Shown: positions 1 through 8,305, counted from the first letter of the stretch. The stretch is 64,000 nucleotides of DNA from CAVYXK01 sp963772445 (GCA_963772445.1 CAVYXK010000016.1:983216-1047215); one strand, 5' to 3'. Notes: generated by a model from the letters alone, not told the origin. Numbers and translations: made by a program.

Positions 1-1326
1 TGGCAGCGGCATCCCGGGCGCTATTCGGTCAACACGCCGCTGATCGAGGGCCGCGACTTCGTTGTGAACGAGGTGCTGTCGCTCTTCCGCCACCGCCGGG
101 TCGACCCGGTGCAGATGCTGGCCGAAGACCCGTTGTTCCTGATGTACACCAGCGGCACCACCGGCAAGCCGAAGGGCTGTCAGCACGGCACCGGCGGATA
201 CCTCGCTTACGTCGCCGGCACGTCGAGATACATCCAGGACATCCATCCCGAGGACGTTTACTGGTGCATGGCTGATATCGGCTGGATCACCGGTCATTCG
301 TACATTGTTTACGGGCCGCTGGCCCTCGCCGCCTCCTCGGTGGTGTATGAGGGGCTGCCAACCTACCCGGACGCCGGTCGTCCGTGGCGCGTCGCCCAGG
401 ACCTCGACGTCAACATCTTTCATACCTCGCCGACGGCCATCCGGGCTCTGCGCCGTGCCGGCGCCGATGAGCCGGCAAAATACCACTACCACTTCAAGCA
501 CATGACGACGGTCGGCGAGCCCATCGAGCCGGCGGTGTGGCGGTGGTATCACGACGTTGTCGGCAAGGGCGAGGCCGTCATCGTCGACACGTGGTGGCAA
601 ACCGAGAACGGCGGGTTCCTCTGTAGTACGGTGCCGGCCCTTCACCCGATGAAACCGGGAAGCGCCGGGCCGGGCGTGCCGGGCATCCATCCAATAATCT
701 ACGACGATGACGGCAACGAGATTCCGCCACGCTCGGGGCGCGCCGGAAACATCTGCATCCAGAACCCGTGGCCCGGAATATTCCAGACGATCTGGAAGGA
801 CCCCGATCGCTTCGTCCAAACATACTACGCGCGGTACTGCAAGGACCCGACCAGCAAGAACTGGCGGGACTGGCCCTATTTCGCCAACGACGGTGCCCTA
901 CAGGCGGCCGACGGCTACTATCGCATCCTCGGTCGGATCGACGACGTCATCAACGTCGCCGGGCATCGGCTCGGGACCAAGGAGATCGAGTTGGCCAGTC
1001 TGCTCGTGGAAGAGGTCGCCGAAGCAGCCGTGGTACCGGCGCGCGACGAAATCAAAGGCCGGACCCCCGATCTCTACGTGGCGCTGCGACCCGGGATAGA
1101 ACCCAGCGAGGAGATCCGCAAACGGGTGGAGGACGCCGTGGTCCGGGAGATCGGGGCGATTGCTCGCCCCCGTCACGTGGTCATCGTGCCTGACATGCCC
1201 AAGACGCGATCCGGCAAGATCATGCGCCGCGTCCTGGCGGCCATCTCGAACCATGAGGATCCCGGCGATATCTCGACGCTGGCCAATCCCGAAGTCGTCG
1301 AAGAGATCCGGCAAATGAAGGTCTAG
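1..1326 (+). CDS. acs: Acetyl-CoA synthetase (AMP-forming), 3' part
   Basis: The reading frame is open from base 1, so the N-terminus lies outside the window; about 441 residues are present. The enzyme activates acetate with ATP to acetyl-AMP and then acetyl-CoA. The adenylation P-loop YTSGTTGKPKG lies at about 145-177, DTWWQTENGG near 586-615, the hinge motif GRIDDVINVAGHRLG near 930-975, and the C-terminal SGKIMRR with the catalytic (acetylatable) lysine near 1210-1230. The ending ISNHEDPGDISTLANPE is typical of true acetyl-CoA synthetases rather than generic acyl-CoA ligases. The acetate permease satP lies about 740 bases downstream, consistent with an acetate uptake and activation locus. 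Family assignment is secure; the exact substrate (acetate versus propionate) is inferred from family resemblance. Confidence 0.93.
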   Translation, partial: WQRHPGRYSVNTPLIEGRDFVVNEVLSLFRHRRVDPVQMLAEDPLFLMYTSGTTGKPKGCQHGTGGYLAYVAGTSRYIQDIHPEDVYWCMADIGWITGHSYIVYGPLALAASSVVYEGLPTYPDAGRPWRVAQDLDVNIFHTSPTAIRALRRAGADEPAKYHYHFKHMTTVGEPIEPAVWRWYHDVVGKGEAVIVDTWWQTENGGFLCSTVPALHPMKPGSAGPGVPGIHPIIYDDDGNEIPPRSGRAGNICIQNPWPGIFQTIWKDPDRFVQTYYARYCKDPTSKNWRDWPYFANDGALQAADGYYRILGRIDDVINVAGHRLGTKEIELASLLVEEVAEAAVVPARDEIKGRTPDLYVALRPGIEPSEEIRKRVEDAVVREIGAIARPRHVVIVPDMPKTRSGKIMRRVLAAISNHEDPGDISTLANPEVVEEIRQMKV

Positions 1327-1410
1327 CCCAGCGTCGCCCGCCGCGTTCGGCGTAATGCGTCTGAAGCAGACGGGGAGATCGCTGATTGCGTGAAGACAGG
1401 GACCAACGCC

Positions 1411-1842
1411 ATGGTCGAACGAATCCGGTCATTGCTTGCACAGTTCCCGGAAGACGGAGAGACGATGCGCGAGCTTGTCGCGAGAGACGCGAAGTTCGAT
1501 GCGCTTTGCCAGGAATACCGCAAGGTCCTCGACATGCTCGGTAGTTTCGAGGCCCACCTCAAACTGCTCAAGGAGCGTCGTGCCTGGCTGGAAGAGAACC
1601 TGGGCAGCGTCATCACCCGGCCGGCGGAATTGTGCTGCGATGGCGGGCCGGCGATCACCGCGTTCGCACGGCGCGCCAGGCTTACCTTCCATGTCTTGCC
1701 GGCCCGCGGCACTCCCAAGCCGGAGGCGCCAGAGCTGCACATCAACAACGTGAACGCCTACCACGGCCGTCTCAAGGAATGGATGCGGCGCTTCCACGGG
1801 GTGGCAACGAAAAACCTGCCGAACTACCTGAGTTGGCGATGA
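1411..1842 (+). CDS. Chimeric ORF: small helical protein fused to a transposase remnant
   Basis: The first ~72 residues (ATG at 1411; GTG at 1390 is an alternative) form a charged helical protein that I do not recognise, with heptad-like leucines in the stretch containing FDALCQEYRKVLDMLG. From about 1627 the same frame changes abruptly into the C-terminal part of an IS1595-type transposase. The natural C-terminus of the small protein was therefore probably lost when the element inserted or was deleted. No obvious functional partner is nearby. It may be expressed as a 144-residue fusion, but I treat it as a broken gene. Confidence 0.45.
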   Translation: MVERIRSLLAQFPEDGETMRELVARDAKFDALCQEYRKVLDMLGSFEAHLKLLKERRAWLEENLGSVITRPAELCCDGGPAITAFARRARLTFHVLPARGTPKPEAPELHINNVNAYHGRLKEWMRRFHGVATKNLPNYLSWR

Positions 1843-1932
1843 ATGATCGAAGCGCTCGGGGCCACGCCAACCCCGGAGGCTTGGATCAAGGGGGCGGCTG
1901 GATTGGGGCCATACCAACAGCAAACGTTATAA
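1627..1932 (+). pseudogene. IS1595-family transposase C-terminal remnant with a nonsense codon
   Basis: Translation in frame 1 gives a transposase tail including DGGPAI, HINNVNAYHGRLKEWM, RRFHGVATKNLPNYL and, after a stop, MIEALGATPTPEAW and GLGPYQQQ. These match the usual C-terminus of IS1595/ISXO2-type DDE transposases. The TGA at 1840-1842 stands where the family has an arginine (CGA) in the sequence LGWRRMIEALG, and the frame then stays open to TAA at 1930-1932. The remnant thus carries one C-to-T nonsense change and has lost the catalytic N-terminal two thirds. Assignment is by memory of the family, not by a search. Confidence 0.6.
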
Positions 1933-2063
1933 CAGCGATGAGAATTGCTGTGCGGACGCATTGTTCGTTGCACCCGAAGTTGACCGGGTATAATTTGTGT
2001 TCGGCGGCGTGCAAAAAGCGCGGCTGACGTCCCTCGTCACTTCAGAGCAAGGAAATCTCCAAG

Positions 2064-2648
2064 ATGAAACTCGCCAATCCCGCGCCGCTCGGGCTGACCG
2101 GGTTCGCGCTGACCACCTGGATGCTGAGCATGGTCAACGCCGGCTGGTTCGTCGGTGCCGCGGTGCCGATGGTGCTGGCCACCGCCTTCGCGTTCGGCGG
2201 CACCGCCCAGTTCTGCGCCGGGCTGATGGAAATGCCGCGCGGCAACACCTTCGGCTTCGTCGCGTTCTGCTCGTATGGCGCGTTCTGGTGGGCCTTCGCC
2301 CTGTTCGTGCAGTTCTTCGCCCACGGGGTGCCGGCGGCCTTCGTCGGCTGGTGGCTGTTCATGTGGGGCTTCTTCACGCTGTTCATGTGGGTGGGCAGCC
2401 TAGCGCTCAACCGCGGAGTGCAACTGATCTTCCTGGCGCTGTGGATCACCTTCTTCCTGCTCGCCTTCGGCGAATGGACCGGCTTGGCCGTCTTGCACGT
2501 GGCCGGCGGCTATTTCGGGCTGCTGACCGCGGTGTTCGCGTTCTATGTGGCCGCCGCCGATGTCATCAACGAGACGCACGGCCGCATCCTGCTGCCGCTC
2601 GGCGCCCCGGCGGCACCGCCGTCCAAGCCGGTCGGGCAGGCAGCCTGA
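2064..2648 (+). CDS. satP: Acetate uptake transporter, GPR1/FUN34/YaaH (SatP) family
   Basis: The 194-residue product has the family signature NPAPLGLTGFALTT at its start and six hydrophobic segments, as expected for this proton-coupled acetate/succinate permease of the inner membrane. GGTAQFCAGLMEMPRGNTFG is the conserved loop around the substrate path. ATG at 2064 follows a weak Shine-Dalgarno (aaggaaatctcc). The gene lies downstream of acs on the same strand, separated by a transposase remnant, so the two probably once formed one acetate locus. A GC-rich hairpin follows the stop directly. It could equally carry succinate. Confidence 0.9.
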   Translation: MKLANPAPLGLTGFALTTWMLSMVNAGWFVGAAVPMVLATAFAFGGTAQFCAGLMEMPRGNTFGFVAFCSYGAFWWAFALFVQFFAHGVPAAFVGWWLFMWGFFTLFMWVGSLALNRGVQLIFLALWITFFLLAFGEWTGLAVLHVAGGYFGLLTAVFAFYVAAADVINETHGRILLPLGAPAAPPSKPVGQAA

Positions 2649-2649
2649 A

Positions 2650-2698
2650 CCCACCGCCCGGCGCTTCGCCCGGCCGCTTGAAACGCGGCCGGGCGGTG
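2650..2698 (+). terminator. GC-rich stem-loop after satP
   Basis: CACCGCCCGG near 2651 pairs with CCGGGCGGTG near 2688, and an inner GGCCGC pairs with GCGGCC. The structure begins within a few bases of the satP stop. There is no T-run after it, so it may act as an mRNA stabiliser or an imperfect terminator. Confidence 0.5.
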
Positions 2699-2749
2699 CG
2701 TAGCCTGACTGCCGGTCAGTCGCCGCCGAGTTCGAGAGCCGTCCCTTAT

Positions 2750-3113
2750 GGGGTGGAAGGCCCGAGCGTGCGAAAACGTACGGTAAAAAACGTGAACACG
2801 GCCCGGATTCGGGCGGTTCGGGCCGACAAAGGGCGCGTACGTTCGGTCTCCGGCACAAGGTGGCCGTTTATTGCGTGCAATCAGTGCGTGCAAGCCGGAA
2901 TGGCCGGCATGTCGCCGTCATGCCCGGCGTATTGCACGCAACAAACCGGGGGCCTAACGCGGGGGATGACATTGCGTCCAATACAGGCGGCCGAGCCGAT
3001 CTCGCACGCGCGCGACCGCTGCAACCGCGGGCTCTCTGCCTGCGCCATCCCGCACCATGACATTGCGTGCAAGCCGCTACCGTACATTTTCGCACGGTTG
3101 GGCCTTCTGACCC
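2750..3113. mobile_element. 364-bp miniature element with 36-bp terminal inverted repeats (Tn3-derived TIME/MITE-like)
   Basis: The left end (2750-2785) and the reverse complement of the right end (3078-3113) align without gaps over 36 bp with about 6 mismatches. Both begin GGG and end in GTACGGTA, and both contain GAAGGCCC followed by CGTGCGAAAA. This length and the GGG start fit Tn3-family terminal repeats. Inside there is no credible gene. There are five copies or near-copies of the 10-mer TTGCGTGCAA (2871, 2885, 2932 inverted, 2972 variant, 3063), which resembles a resolution-site array. I see no 5-bp target duplication at the ends, so the insertion is old or the flanks have changed. Confidence 0.55.
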
Positions 3114-3303
3114 TCGCGGGGTAGGTGGTCGTGGACATTGTTTCTCCCCTTTGTAAGGCTGATTGCGCCCAATTCGGCCCAGACCCTCTATTCAACCATA
3201 CTTCTTTCGCTCATGTAACGGGAAGCTTACGCACCCGCGCTGGGTTCCCATCCCGGCGCCTAGCCCCTAACCTCGCCGGGGTTGCACTGGAGAGGAGTGG
3301 TCG

Positions 3304-4218
3304 ATGGCCGGGATGCTGGAGGGCAAGGTCGCCGTGGTCACCGGATCGGGGGGCGGCATCGGGCGGGAGATCGCCGTGATGATGGCGCTTGCCGGCGCCA
3401 GGGTGATCATCAACGACGTCGGCGCGTCATTGGCCGGCGAGGGGCAGTCGGCCACCCCGGCACAACAGACCAAGCAGATCATCGAGCAGCAGGGCGGACG
3501 CGCCGAGATCAGCACTGATTCGGTCGCCGACTGGGCCTCGGCGCAGAAGATCGTGCGGGCGGCACTCGATCATTTCGGCCGGATCGATGTCGTGGTCAAC
3601 AATGCCGGCATCCTGCGCGACGTCATCTTCCATAAGATGACCGCCGACGACTGGCTGGCGGTGATCGGCGTGCACCTGAACGGCAGCTTCTTCGTCAGTC
3701 GCGCCGCAGCCGAGCACTACCGCAAGCAGGAGAGCGGCGCGTTCGTGCATATCAGCAGCACCTCCGGACTGATCGGCAATTTCGGCCAAGCCAATTACTC
3801 CGCCGCGAAGCTCGGTATTACCGCTCTGTCGAAATCGATTGCTCTGGACATGAAGCGATACAACGTGCGTTCGAATTGCATCGCGCCGTTCGCGTGGAGC
3901 CGGATGACCAGCTCGATCCCGGCGACGACGCCGGAGCAGCAGGCGCGGGTGGCCAAGATCCAGGCCATGACCCCCGACAAGAACGCGCCGATAGCAGTGT
4001 TTCTCGCCTCCGACGCCGCGAAGGACGTGACGGGCCAGGTGTTCGGCACGCGGATGAACGAGATCATTCTGTTCAGCTCGCCGCGGCCGATCCGCACCGT
4101 GCACCGCGCTGAGGGCTGGACGCCGGAGGCGATCGCCGAGCACGCGCTGCCGGCGCTGCGGCCGTCCTTCATGCCGGTGGACCGGTCCGGGGAGGTATTT
4201 TCCTGGGATCCGCTGTGA
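3304..4218 (+). CDS. SDR-family dehydrogenase (hydroxyacyl-CoA dehydrogenase-like)
   Basis: The 304-residue protein is a short-chain dehydrogenase/reductase. It has the NAD(P)-binding motif TGSGGGIG near residue 13, NNAG near residue 99, the catalytic serine in HISSTSG and the Y-x-x-x-K pair in NYSAAKLG. It is about 50 residues longer than a classical SDR; the extra C-terminus, with RTVHRAEGWTPEAIAEH, resembles the dehydrogenase unit of multifunctional beta-oxidation enzymes (MFE-2). ATG at 3304 is preceded by ggagagga. It is the first of three co-directional genes with eda and kdgK, with only a few bases between it and eda. In that context it could also oxidise a sugar or sugar-acid intermediate; the substrate is not determined. 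Confidence 0.85.
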   Translation: MAGMLEGKVAVVTGSGGGIGREIAVMMALAGARVIINDVGASLAGEGQSATPAQQTKQIIEQQGGRAEISTDSVADWASAQKIVRAALDHFGRIDVVVNNAGILRDVIFHKMTADDWLAVIGVHLNGSFFVSRAAAEHYRKQESGAFVHISSTSGLIGNFGQANYSAAKLGITALSKSIALDMKRYNVRSNCIAPFAWSRMTSSIPATTPEQQARVAKIQAMTPDKNAPIAVFLASDAAKDVTGQVFGTRMNEIILFSSPRPIRTVHRAEGWTPEAIAEHALPALRPSFMPVDRSGEVFSWDPL

Positions 4219-4222
4219 CCCG

Positions 4223-4849
4223 ATGAGCAGCCACCGGCTGATCCCCCGGCTCGCCGCCGCGCGGGTTGTGCCGGTGGTGCGCACGCATTCCGCCGCGCAT
4301 GCGGCGACGGCGGTGCAATGGCTGCGTGACGCAGGCATCGGCATCTTCGAGATCACCATGACGATCCCGGACGCGCCGGCGCTGATCCGCGAGCTGGCCG
4401 CTGATCCGTCCCTGTTGGTGGGCGCCGGCACCGTTCCCGACCGTGCCACTGCCGCAGCCTGTTTGGCGGCGGGCGCGGCGTTCATCGTGGCGCCGTGGGT
4501 TGATCCGGGTTTGGCGGAGCCCTGCCGGGAGGCGGGCGCGTTGCTGATGCTGGGAGCGGTGACGCCCACGGAGGTCCGGGCGGCGCTGGCGGCAGGCGCG
4601 CAGGTGGTAAAGGTATTTCCGGCCGGGTCAGTCGGCGGGCCCGGACATATCCGGGCGTTGCGGAGCGTATTCCCGGAGGTGGCGTTCTGCCCCACGGGCG
4701 GGGTCGAGCCGGGGAATCTAGCCGCTTACCTGGCCGCCGGCGCGGCATTCGTCGGCATGGGCGGGGCACTGGTGGATGAAGCCCGCATCGCCGCCGGCGA
4801 TCGGGCGGCGATCGAGGCGGCGGCGCGGCAGGTGCTGGGCACGGTGTGA
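4223..4849 (+). CDS. eda: 2-keto-3-deoxy-6-phosphogluconate / 4-hydroxy-2-oxoglutarate aldolase
   Basis: The 208-residue protein matches class I KDPG aldolases. It has the catalytic glutamate in GIFEITMT (about residue 40), VGAGTV, and the Schiff-base lysine in VVKVFPAGSVGG (about residue 130), followed by PTGGV. It cleaves KDPG to pyruvate and glyceraldehyde 3-phosphate in the Entner-Doudoroff or uronate pathway. Its stop overlaps the start of the next gene (TGATG), a sign of translational coupling to the KDG kinase, which would supply its substrate. Confidence 0.9.
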   Translation: MSSHRLIPRLAAARVVPVVRTHSAAHAATAVQWLRDAGIGIFEITMTIPDAPALIRELAADPSLLVGAGTVPDRATAAACLAAGAAFIVAPWVDPGLAEPCREAGALLMLGAVTPTEVRAALAAGAQVVKVFPAGSVGGPGHIRALRSVFPEVAFCPTGGVEPGNLAAYLAAGAAFVGMGGALVDEARIAAGDRAAIEAAARQVLGTV

Positions 4850-5772
4850 TGCCGGCCGAGCTGCTTTGCATGGGCGAGCCGATGCTGGAGTTCAACCAGC
4901 TCCCGCCCCAACCGGACGGGCGGCGGCTTTATCTGGAGGGGCGCGGCGGGGATACCTCGAACGCGGCTGTTGCCGCTTCCCGGCAGGGCGCGAGCGTCGG
5001 TTACATCACCGCGCTCGGGCGTGATTTCGCCGGCGACAGCTTCATGGCGTTGTGGGCGGAGGAGGGGGTTGATGCCTCGACCGTGCTGCGCAGCGAGCGG
5101 CACCCGACCGGCGTGTATTTCGTGTTCCATGGGCCGCGTGGCCACGAATTCCTGTACTACCGGCAGAATTCGGCAGCCTCGGCCTATACGCCCGCGGACC
5201 TGCCGCGCGACGCGCTGGCAGCGGCGCGGATGCTGTTCGTCTCCGGGGTCAGCCAAGGCATTTCGACGAGTGCCGCCGATGCGGTGTTCGCGGCCATCGA
5301 GATTGTCAAGCGCGCCGGCGGGATGGTGGGTTACGACACCAATTACCGCTCGCGGCTGTGGCCGCCGGCGCGGGCGGCGGCGGTGATGAACGCAGCAATC
5401 CGGCAGGCGGACTACGTGTTCCCGGGTATGGAGGACGCGGCGGCGCTGCTGGGGCTGAGCGAGCCGGACGCAATCCTGGATTTCTACCTGCAGCTCGGGC
5501 CGAAGGCGGTCGTGCTGAAGATGGGGGAAGCGGGAGCGTATCTCGGCACCCAGGAAAGGCGGCTGCGCCTCCCGGCGCATCAGGTTCGCACCGTGGATGC
5601 GACCGGGGCGGGAGATACGTTCTGCGGATCTTTCCTGGCCCGGATCCTCGCTGGCGATGAAGCCGAGGCCGCGGCCCGCTACGCCAATGTCGCCGCCGCG
5701 CTGAAATGCACGGGATATGGGGCGGTGGCGCCGATCCCTCGACCGGAACAGGTGCGGGCGGCGTTGGGCTAG
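4849..5772 (+). CDS. kdgK: PfkB-family sugar kinase, probably 2-dehydro-3-deoxygluconokinase
   Basis: The 307-residue protein is a ribokinase/PfkB kinase: an N-terminal GGDTSNAAVAASRQG substrate segment and the C-terminal signature DATGAGDTFCGSF with the catalytic aspartate near residue 255. GYDTNYRSRLW in mid-protein is typical of KDG kinases. ATG at 4849 overlaps the eda stop; GTG at 4846 would add one residue. With eda it forms a two-step route from 2-keto-3-deoxygluconate to pyruvate and glyceraldehyde 3-phosphate. KDG as substrate is inferred from motif and neighbour. Confidence 0.87.
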   Translation: MPAELLCMGEPMLEFNQLPPQPDGRRLYLEGRGGDTSNAAVAASRQGASVGYITALGRDFAGDSFMALWAEEGVDASTVLRSERHPTGVYFVFHGPRGHEFLYYRQNSAASAYTPADLPRDALAAARMLFVSGVSQGISTSAADAVFAAIEIVKRAGGMVGYDTNYRSRLWPPARAAAVMNAAIRQADYVFPGMEDAAALLGLSEPDAILDFYLQLGPKAVVLKMGEAGAYLGTQERRLRLPAHQVRTVDATGAGDTFCGSFLARILAGDEAEAAARYANVAAALKCTGYGAVAPIPRPEQVRAALG

Positions 5773-6186
5773 TGCCCTCCTCCCCCCTTCATTTACGCGT
5801 CTCGCCGTTTCGCGCCCGGGTGTATATTGGCAGCTAGAGGAGAGAAAGGTGAGGGAGCCCTGCGAACACGGGGGCGACCATGATTGAACACACGATCGCT
5901 ATGTAAGCGGTTCAGTGTGCGTCGATCGCCTGTCTTGCACGAAATGTCGCAAGCAAATATGGGACAGATCATATAGTTGGTGATTTCCTGCGGTTTACGA
6001 CGGCATTTCCGGGGCGCTTGCACCTGCACTGTTTCCAATGTGCGAGAATCTTGCAGACCGTGTGAATACTCGCCCCCTTCGGGATTGCGCATTATCCATT
6101 GTCCTGGGAACAGCCTTGGGTCTAACCCCCGCCCATGTTAGCCTGTTGCACAGCCGGACAACCACGGGAGTCGGCGGAAGCTGCCG
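5773..6186. other. Intergenic region without a credible gene
   Basis: The stretch is lower in GC than its surroundings between about 5880 and 6000. I see no protein with plausible composition, no tRNA and no clear terminator. It may hold the promoter of the alkyltransferase-like gene. A frame such as gtgagggagccc behind gaggagag near 5835 stops after 12 codons. Confidence 0.4.
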
Positions 6187-6540
6187 ATGCCATTGAAGCG
6201 CAAGCCGCTCCAGACTCACCCACCCCAAGGCGACGCCGCCGTAGCAGCAATTTGCGCGGTAATCCGCCGCATCCCCAAGTGCTGGGTTGCCACCTATGGC
6301 CAGGTCGCTGCGATGGCCGGCCTGCCGAGGCGCTCACGCCTTGTCGGCCACGTACTCCAACACCTCGACCCGGCAACCGAAATTCCCTGGCATCGCGTCG
6401 TCAACGCCAAGGGCGAGGTGTCCTATACGCTCTCCCGCAATGGCAGTGACGCCGTCCAGCAGCGCTTGCTGGAAAAGGAAGGCGTCGAGTTCGACGACAG
6501 AAACCGCTTCAACTTGGAGCGATTTCGCTGGCACGATTAG
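6187..6540 (+). CDS. Alkyltransferase-like protein (ATL), MGMT family without the active-site cysteine
   Basis: The 117-residue protein matches the DNA-binding domain of O6-methylguanine-DNA methyltransferase, with VATYGQVAAMAGLPRR (helix-turn-helix and arginine finger region) and RLVGHVL. The active-site PCHRVV of true methyltransferases is IPWHRVVNAKG here, so tryptophan replaces the alkyl-accepting cysteine. In characterised ATLs this change abolishes alkyl transfer; the protein flips and binds alkylguanine and flags it for nucleotide excision repair. Length fits ATLs, which lack the N-terminal Ada domain. It appears to be monocistronic. Confidence 0.88.
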   Translation: MPLKRKPLQTHPPQGDAAVAAICAVIRRIPKCWVATYGQVAAMAGLPRRSRLVGHVLQHLDPATEIPWHRVVNAKGEVSYTLSRNGSDAVQQRLLEKEGVEFDDRNRFNLERFRWHD

Positions 6541-6695
6541 ATGAGGGTGTGCGGCCGGCGGTCAATTCCAGTCTGGGTGAATGCGCCATAGCGTCGATGC
6601 GCGGATTTAACAAGTGGCCGTGTCTTTCGATTTCGCGCCGAAAATTCTCACGTCGCTCGTTTTTGAGCTTCCTTATGTCCAAATCCGGAAATCTG

Positions 6696-7244
6696 TCATG
6701 CGGACAGCCTTGAAATCGTGCTGTTGTGGACGTTGTAGGTGCGGGCAATGTCGCGGATCGGCTCGCCGCTTTCCCGCCGCTTGATCGCCTCCCGCTGCCG
6801 ATGCGGAGTGAGCTTCGGTCTGCGGCCCAGCCTTGCGCCGCCCGCCTTGGCCCGCTCGCGGCCTTCTGCCGTGCGCGCGCGGATCAGGTCACGCTCGAAT
6901 TCCGCAAGCCCGCCGAGCACGGTCAGCATCAGCCATCCGTGCGATGTGGTGGTGTCCGCCCAAGCATCGCCCAAGGATCGAAACCCGGCCTTGCGGTCGG
7001 CAATGGCGGCCAAGATGTTCAACAGGTCGCGGGTGGATCGCGCCAGCCGGTCGAGCCGTGTCACCATCAGCACGTCGCCGGGGCGAGCTGGTCGATGACA
7101 CGGCGAAGGCGCGCCCGGTCGGTCTTGGCTCCGATCACATGCACGTCGCGGAATACCATCTTGCATCCGGCCTTGGTCAGTTGCCGGGGCCTGCGCGTCA
7201 ACGCTCTCGCTCTTGCCGCCTACCCTTGCGTAGCCGTATTTCAT
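6696..7244 (-). pseudogene. Serine resolvase/invertase (Pin-like), inactivated
   Basis: The frame starting at 7244 encodes MKYGYARV and later DVLMVTRLDRLARSTRDLLN, FERDLIRARTAEGRERAKAG and a C-terminal Hin-type helix-turn-helix ending DIARTYNVHNSTISRLSA. Two opposite single-base indels (an extra C near 7185 and a missing G near 7080) put about 35 residues out of frame; the correct frame there would read RQLTKAGCKMVF and RLRRVIDQLAPGD. The catalytic serine of the YARVST motif is also gone (YARVGGKS). The product cannot be an active recombinase. A partial second copy of its 3' end lies near 8.2 kb. Confidence 0.8.
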
Positions 7245-7455
7245 GGGGGCATTATGCAGCGGACTTATGCAGCAAAAAAAGCCCTTTCTTTTCAGTGTCC
7301 TATTCTCGCTGCGAAATTTTTGACTTGTGCACAGCAGCGCTAAGGCAGGTAAAGCTATTCGGACACAAGAAAATTCCGTAGTCTCGCCAGGCCTCTGCGG
7401 GTTGGCCCCGTCTGGCTGCCCGCGCAACTCACAACGACAGCGGGAGAGCTTCATC

Positions 7456-7878
7456 ATGAGCGCCGAGCAGAACAAGGCAGTGATCCGGCGATTCTTCGAC
7501 GCATGGAACAGCCGTCGGCCCGAGGCCTTCGACGACCTTATCACGCCGGACGTTGTCCGCCACTGCGACGCAACGCCGGGTGTCGAGGCTCGGAGCCTTG
7601 ACGACATCAAGGGGTTTCTGGCACAGGATACAGTGATTTTCCCCAACTCTGTGCAAACGATCAAGCTCCTGATCGCCGAGGGGAATCACGTCGCCGCATG
7701 GGTTACCTATGAGGGCACACAGCAGGGACCAATGGGTCCATTGCCACCTTCGGGTCGCAAGGCACAATTTGATTTCGGGGCCGTGTTCCGCATCGACGGC
7801 GGAAAGATCGCAGAGTGGTGGGTGACCTGGGACAACATGAAGATACTCAGATCACTCGGCCACCTTCCGAATGGCTGA
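7456..7878 (+). CDS. SnoaL-like ester cyclase-fold protein
   Basis: The 140-residue protein starts at ATG 7456, seven bases after a gggagag ribosome site. It has the NTF2-like/SnoaL pattern: NKAVIRRFFDAWNSRRPEAFDDLITPDVV, then VAAWVTYEGTQQGPMGPLPPSGRKAQFD, then IDGGKIAEWWVTWDN. Proteins of this fold include polyketide cyclases and many small hydrolases or isomerases of unknown substrate. There is no polyketide gene nearby, and the gene sits alone between two resolvase remnants, so it may have arrived with mobile DNA. The specific function is unknown. Confidence 0.75.
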   Translation: MSAEQNKAVIRRFFDAWNSRRPEAFDDLITPDVVRHCDATPGVEARSLDDIKGFLAQDTVIFPNSVQTIKLLIAEGNHVAAWVTYEGTQQGPMGPLPPSGRKAQFDFGAVFRIDGGKIAEWWVTWDNMKILRSLGHLPNG

Positions 7879-8178
7879 GATAGCTGGAACCCTCAACACG
7901 ATTGGAAGGCAGTCTGCCGTGCCATGCTCCTGCAACTCCGAACAAGGTGGCGGTGATACCTTTTAAGGGTTCATCGCCATGTTTGGGGCGCGCGACATGG
8001 TTTCTGTCGGTGCAACTCCATTACGGTCATACCTTCCGGGAAACCCGGAAGTCTTGAATTTCGCAACGCCGCGCCGGGTTGATGCTCCTTGGGATGGGAA
8101 ACCGTGGCGCTATCCCTGGGGAGAGGTCGCAGCGGCGATGCTGAAGGGTGAGGAGTCTGCGGAACTGAGACGGCAAAT
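7879..8178. other. Gap between the SnoaL gene and the resolvase tail
   Basis: A 73-codon plus-strand frame begins at 7979 but runs through the antisense of the resolvase tail, so I do not call it a gene. Nothing else is recognisable here. Confidence 0.35.
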
Positions 8179-8305
8179 CGTGCTGCTGTGGACGTTGTAG
8201 CTCCGGGCAATGTCGCAGATCGGCTCGCCGTCCACGTCGCGCCGCTTGATTGCCTCGCGTCGCTGGTGCGGTGTCAGCTTCGGCTTGCGCCCGATCTTGA
8301 GGAAA
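8179..8305 (-). pseudogene. Resolvase 3'-end fragment (second copy)
   Basis: On the minus strand this encodes GRKPKLTPHQRREAIKRR, DIARSYNVHSST and ICRLSS, closely matching the C-terminal helix-turn-helix of the resolvase remnant at 6.7 kb. Only about 125 bp is homologous; the N-terminal catalytic part is absent. It marks an old duplication or a second invertase that was largely deleted. Confidence 0.7.

Noticed and set aside
2860..3080. TTGCGTGCAA array as an origin of replication or DnaA-box cluster
   Set aside because: The 10-mer does not match DnaA boxes and the array is bounded by transposon-type terminal repeats.
1997..3124. A 375-codon plus-strand frame covering satP and the miniature element
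   Set aside because: Arg/Ala-rich shadow of satP in another frame that happens to remain open across the inverted-repeat element.
3427..4695. A 422-codon minus-strand frame opposite the SDR and eda
   Set aside because: Low-complexity antisense of two genes with clear active-site motifs.
7979..8200. 73-codon plus-strand frame
   Set aside because: Its second half is the antisense of the resolvase tail, there is no convincing ribosome site, and no family resemblance is seen.
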